Part shown: positions 61,064 through 64,000 of the stretch, in pieces
Numbering within the stretch: position 1 is the stretch's first letter
Layout: every line of letters begins with the position of its first letter
DNA from: Citrobacter amalonaticus
GTDB lineage: Bacteria > Pseudomonadota > Gammaproteobacteria > Enterobacterales > Enterobacteriaceae
DNA length: 64,000 nt
Direction: 5' to 3'
NCBI RefSeq assembly: GCF_018323885.1
Contig: NZ_AP024585.1
Location: forward strand, 2,728,001 to 2,792,000
Translations under genes and position numbers: made by a program
Notes under the pieces: model-generated
Told to the model about the DNA's origin: nothing
Seen by the model: only the letters and a program-made list of their open reading frames with translations
Databases searched by the model: none

Positions 61064-61783
61064 CTATAACTTACCCAGCTTCGTGCGTAACCGTTTTATG
61101 GCCTGACTGTGCAACTGGCTGACCCGTGACTCTCCGACTTCCAGAACCGCGCCAATCTCTTTGAGATTGAGTTCTTCCTGGTAATAGAGCGTGAGCACCA
61201 GTTGTTCGTGTTCCGGAAGGGCTTCAATGGCATCCATCACGCGCTGGCGCAAATTGCTCTCAAGGAGCTGTTGTAACGGGTTTTCCTGCTGATGTTCTTC
61301 TGTCACCAGCTCGATACTATCGCCATGCTCTTCCCGCCACTCGTCATAGGAGAAGAGTTGGCTGTTGTTGGTATCAAGCAACATCTGACGATATTCTTCT
61401 ACAGGAATCGCCAGCCGCTCCGCCACCTCAGTTTCCGTCGCGTTGCGCCCTAATTCCTGTTCCAGTTGCCCCATCGCCTGTGCCACTTCGCGGGCATTGC
61501 GCCGAACGCTACGCGGCACCCAGTCGCGGCTGCGTAGTTCATCCAGCATCGCCCCACGAATACGCTGCACTGCGTAAGTGGTAAATGCCGTTCCTTGCAG
61601 AGCGTCATATCGGTCAACTGCATTCAATAACCCGATACCGCCCGCCTGTAGCAGATCGTCCAGTTCTACGCTCGCGGGCAAACGCACCTGCAGGCGCAAC
61701 GCTTCGTGACGCACCAGCGGTACATAACGCTGCCACAGCGAGTGTTTATCCATTACACCTTCAGCGGTATACAGTGAATTCAC
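61064..61783 (-). CDS. fliA: Flagellar sigma factor 28 (FliA)
   Basis: Sigma factor for class III flagellar and chemotaxis genes, held by FlgM until the hook is complete. The 239 residues match E. coli from the GTG start MNSLYTAEGVMDKHSLWQRY. Region 2 contains DDLLQAGGIGLLNAVDRYD and TYAVQRIRGAMLDELR; region 4 helix-turn-helix LNLKEIGAVLEVGESRVSQ. Its target promoters are readable at four places in this window. No fliB methylase gene lies between fliA and fliC. Confidence 0.98.
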   Translation of the reverse strand: MNSLYTAEGVMDKHSLWQRYVPLVRHEALRLQVRLPASVELDDLLQAGGIGLLNAVDRYDALQGTAFTTYAVQRIRGAMLDELRSRDWVPRSVRRNAREVAQAMGQLEQELGRNATETEVAERLAIPVEEYRQMLLDTNNSQLFSYDEWREEHGDSIELVTEEHQQENPLQQLLESNLRQRVMDAIEALPEHEQLVLTLYYQEELNLKEIGAVLEVGESRVSQLHSQAIKRLRTKLGKL

Positions 61784-61808
61784 GATAAACAGCCCTGCGT
61801 TAAATGAG

Positions 61809-61835
61809 TTATCGGCATGATTATCCGTTTCTGCA
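61809..61835 (-). promoter_or_regulatory. Probable FliA-dependent promoter of fliA
   Basis: On the minus strand GCCGATAA (61816-61809) is a perfect FliA -10 box 26 bases before the fliA GTG, but the -35 position reads TGCA rather than TAAA at 15-base spacing. Autoregulation of fliA by such a promoter is known; the FlhDC-dependent promoter should lie farther upstream. Confidence 0.6.
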
Positions 61836-61904
61836 GGGGTTTTAATCGGGTGAATAGTGGGTGAAATGAGGGGTTATTTAGGGGTTACCGGTAAAGCCAG
61901 AACG

Positions 61905-61931
61905 AAAAAACCCCGCCGGAGCGGGGTTTGC
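61905..61931 (-). terminator. Terminator after fliC
   Basis: On the minus strand AACCCCGC-TCCG-GCGGGGTT is followed by TTTT, about 16 bases past the fliC stop. In E. coli the fliC 3' region also yields the sRNA FliX, as I recall it; the same may hold here but is not shown. Confidence 0.9.
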
Positions 61932-61945
61932 GCAAGAAGCGTAAA

Positions 61946-63520
61946 TTAACGCAGCAGAGACAGAACGTTCTGAGTCGTCTGGTTAGCCTGTGCCAGTACA
62001 GAAGTACCTGCTTGTTGCAGGATCTGCGCACGAGACATGTTAGACACTTCAGTCGCGTAGTCAGCGTCTTCGATACGGCTACGAGCAGAAGACAGGTTGT
62101 TAACGGTGTTGCCCAGGTTGGTGATAGCAGAATCGAAACGGTTCTGTACCGCACCCAGGGAGCTACGCAGTTTGTCAACTTTAGCCAGAGCTTCGTCCAG
62201 CTTAGCCAGCGGATTGGAAGTTGCTAATGCTTTCAGGTCAGATGCGCTGATTTCAGTACCTTTAGTTGCAGTAGCACCGGCGATAGTTGCGCCATAGATT
62301 TTATCATCTTCACGCATGATAGCCTGAGCAGAACCATCACTCTTAACCGCCCACTCAACAGCTTTGCCATTCGGATCGGTAATGACCGCGGTATTACCAG
62401 TCGCGGCGTCAACGTTAACCGCCAGGTAAGTACCATCTGACGTTTTGGCAGCAAAGGCACCAGCAACCGCTTTACCATCGGTATCCAGAACCTGATGAAC
62501 GTCCAGGTTTTTGCCACCGAAGTAGACAGACATCGGAGAGTCGTTAAATGCTAATGCTTTGCCTACTTTACCGGCAGCCAGGTCAACAGATTTCGCGGTG
62601 CCAGCATCGTCAACAAATGCCGTTACGCGGCCGCCAAAGTTCGCCAGTTGAACATCATTACCGTCAACCTGAACTTTTTCATAACCTGTGCCATTTTGCT
62701 TCAGTAAATTGAATTTACCACCCGCAGCATTGCCATCCTGTGCGACAAAATAAGTCTGGCCATCAACCTGAATCTGATAAACATCATCAGTTTTACCAGC
62801 ACCGTTGGCATCAGTCACATCACCAGTCGTCTTCGCATTTGCGTCAAAATAAGTCGGAAGATCGTCAGTGGCATAAGTTGCACCAAACGCATCAACTGTA
62901 CCGACTTTACCGTCAGCAGCATTCACCTGAGTCAGTGTCGGCGCAGCTTCGCTTTTCAGAGCAACAGCAGAATTCATCGGAACTTTGCCCGGTGCTACGC
63001 TGAAGCTGTCCAGACCTAAGGTTTTCGCATCGATTTTGTCCAGTTTGATTTCGATGGTTTCGCCATCGTTCGCACCCACCTGGATTTTCATGGTCTGGTC
63101 GGAAGCCAGCACTTTCACGCCGTTGAACTGAGTCTGACCGGATACGCGGTCAATTTCGCTCAGGCGCTGGGTGATTTCGTCCTGGATGGAGCTCAGGTCA
63201 GAATCGGAGTTAGTACCGTTCGTTGCCTGCACAGACAATTCACGGATACGCTGCAGGTTGTTGTTGATTTCAGACAGCGCGCCTTCCGTCGTCTGAGCAA
63301 CAGAGATACCGTCGTTGGCGTTACGAGAAGCCTGAGTCAGACCTTTGATGTTAGACGTAAAGCGGTTAGCAATCGCCTGGCCCGCAGCATCGTCTTTCGC
63401 GCTATTGATACGCAGACCGGAAGACAGGCGCTCAATCGCAGAGCTCAGGGAAGACTGAGATTTGTTCAGGTTGTTTTGGGTCAACAGCGACAGGCTGTTT
63501 GTATTAATGACTTGTGCCAT
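61946..63520 (-). CDS. fliC: Flagellin
   Basis: Filament subunit, 524 residues. The conserved D0/D1 N-terminal half (about residues 1-175) begins MAQVINTNSLSLLTQNNLNK and contains the TLR5-recognised region near LSSGLRINSAKDDAAGQAIA. The C-terminal D1/D0 part ends QTTQNVLSLLR. The middle, about residues 176-430, is the variable surface-exposed region, rich in D, G, A and T, and should define the H antigen. Driven by a perfect sigma-28 promoter 70 bases upstream. Divergent from fliD. No sign of a second flagellin or of phase variation here. Confidence 0.98.
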   Translation of the reverse strand: MAQVINTNSLSLLTQNNLNKSQSSLSSAIERLSSGLRINSAKDDAAGQAIANRFTSNIKGLTQASRNANDGISVAQTTEGALSEINNNLQRIRELSVQATNGTNSDSDLSSIQDEITQRLSEIDRVSGQTQFNGVKVLASDQTMKIQVGANDGETIEIKLDKIDAKTLGLDSFSVAPGKVPMNSAVALKSEAAPTLTQVNAADGKVGTVDAFGATYATDDLPTYFDANAKTTGDVTDANGAGKTDDVYQIQVDGQTYFVAQDGNAAGGKFNLLKQNGTGYEKVQVDGNDVQLANFGGRVTAFVDDAGTAKSVDLAAGKVGKALAFNDSPMSVYFGGKNLDVHQVLDTDGKAVAGAFAAKTSDGTYLAVNVDAATGNTAVITDPNGKAVEWAVKSDGSAQAIMREDDKIYGATIAGATATKGTEISASDLKALATSNPLAKLDEALAKVDKLRSSLGAVQNRFDSAITNLGNTVNNLSSARSRIEDADYATEVSNMSRAQILQQAGTSVLAQANQTTQNVLSLLR

Positions 63521-63589
63521 GATCTTTTCCTTATCAATTACAACTTGATGTTATTGGGCTGTTGCCCACGGTTTCTCACCGTAACCCTT

Positions 63590-63616
63590 GTATCGGCACC
63601 TGAATTTCGAACTTTA
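63590..63616 (-). promoter_or_regulatory. Sigma-28 (FliA) promoter of fliC
   Basis: TAAA at 63616-63613, a 15-base spacer and GCCGATAC at 63597-63590 on the minus strand, 70 bases before the fliC ATG. Only the last base differs from the consensus. Confidence 0.93.
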
Positions 63617-63709
63617 GAGAATTTTTAGTTTCCCCCCATTTTTTCTTAGCCTTTGAATAACCCGTCTTCTTGCACACTATTCCGGCCATTATTTCTCCAA
63701 ATTTATTAT

Positions 63710-63736
63710 TAAACTTTGCCGCCAGATTGCCGATAA
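63710..63736 (+). promoter_or_regulatory. Sigma-28 (FliA) promoter of fliD
   Basis: TAAA at 63710-63713, a 15-base spacer and GCCGATAA at 63729-63736, about 39 bases before the fliD ATG. It matches the consensus fully and is divergent from the fliC promoter. Confidence 0.93.
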
Positions 63737-63774
63737 GGTGGCTAACCACTGTTTGCAATTAAAAGGGATTACGC

Positions 63775-64000
63775 ATGGCTTCTTTTACTTCATTAGGCGT
63801 GGGTTCAAACCTGCCGCTGGATACGTTACTGACGAACCTGACCACGGCTGAGAAGGGACGCCTGAAACCTATCACCCAGCAGCAGAGCAGTTTTACAGCA
63901 AGACTGACGGCGTTTGGAACGTTAAAAAGCTCACTGGAAAAATTCCAGACCGCCAACACGGCACTCAATGATGCGACTCTTTTTAAAAGCACCACGGCGG
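63775..64000 (+). CDS. fliD: Flagellar filament cap FliD (5' part)
   Basis: Start of the filament-cap protein gene, cut by the window end after about 75 codons. MASFTSLGVGSNLPLDTLLT and the following helical region match the N-terminal D0/D1 of enterobacterial FliD. AAAGGGA lies before the ATG. FliD promotes flagellin polymerisation at the tip. It is transcribed from its own sigma-28 promoter, divergently from fliC. Confidence 0.95.
   Translation, partial: MASFTSLGVGSNLPLDTLLTNLTTAEKGRLKPITQQQSSFTARLTAFGTLKSSLEKFQTANTALNDATLFKSTTA

Noticed and set aside
61784..61945. A fliB flagellin methylase between fliA and fliC
   Set aside because: Only about 160 bases separate the genes, all accounted for by promoter and terminator.

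Overview
This window is a stretch of enterobacterial chromosome. Nearly every core gene matches its Escherichia coli counterpart in length, order and overlaps with neighbours. The backbone runs argS / flhE-flhA-flhB / cheZ-cheY-cheB-cheR-tap-tar / cheW-cheA-motB-motA / flhC-flhD / uspC / otsA-otsB / araH-araG-araF / ftnB / yecJ / azuC / yecR / ftnA / yecH / tyrP / yecA / leuZ-cysT-glyW / pgsA-uvrC-uvrY / yecF / sdiA / tcyN-tcyL-dcyD-tcyJ / fliZ-fliA / fliC / fliD (partial). A tap gene and araFGH together, with no fliB between fliA and fliC, argue against Salmonella. A Citrobacter-like genus fits best, but this rests on gene content only and no database was searched.

Layout. 0-9 kb: arginyl-tRNA synthetase, a rhamnogalacturonide hydrolase/transporter pair (rhiN, rhiT), then the flhBAE export genes. 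9-14 kb: a four-gene chaperone-usher fimbrial operon lying between flhB and cheZ. 14-28 kb: the chemotaxis, motor and flhDC master-regulator genes, interrupted between tar and cheW by an oppositely oriented dicarboxylate/amino-acid symporter gene. 28-42 kb: stress, trehalose, arabinose-uptake, ferritin and tyrosine-uptake genes, with several small accessory genes. 42-51.7 kb: an accessory block between yecA and the leuZ-cysT-glyW tRNA cluster, holding a ToxR-type regulator with a small membrane partner, a LuxR-type regulator, a RidA/LysE/AraC set, a large autotransporter and an esterase. 52-64 kb: pgsA, DNA repair, quorum sensing, cystine uptake and the fliAZ/fliC/fliD genes.

How it works together. 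FlhDC (27.4-27.7 kb, with a perfect CRP site upstream) activates the export genes and fliA. FliA (sigma-28) then reads promoters that can be seen directly as TAAA-N15-GCCGATA(A/C/T): before tar, inside flhC (for motA), before fliC and before fliD. The promoter inside flhC followed by an intrinsic terminator before motA outlines a roughly 95-nt RNA matching the sRNA MotR. Other legible regulatory elements are a double TyrR box before tyrP, an azuC gene with a CRP-like site over its promoter, a BIME between the symporter and cheW, and a KdgR-like box before rhiT.

Most notable for follow-up: accessory cargo sits at four junctions between flagellar or tRNA transcription units without breaking any core gene; the symporter next to the aspartate receptor lacks two cation-site acidic residues; a cluster of five inverted repeats marks the fimbria/cheZ boundary; and a MarT/FidL-like regulator pair lies in the same block as a MisL-like autotransporter. 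I saw no CRISPR array, insertion sequence, integrase or prophage.
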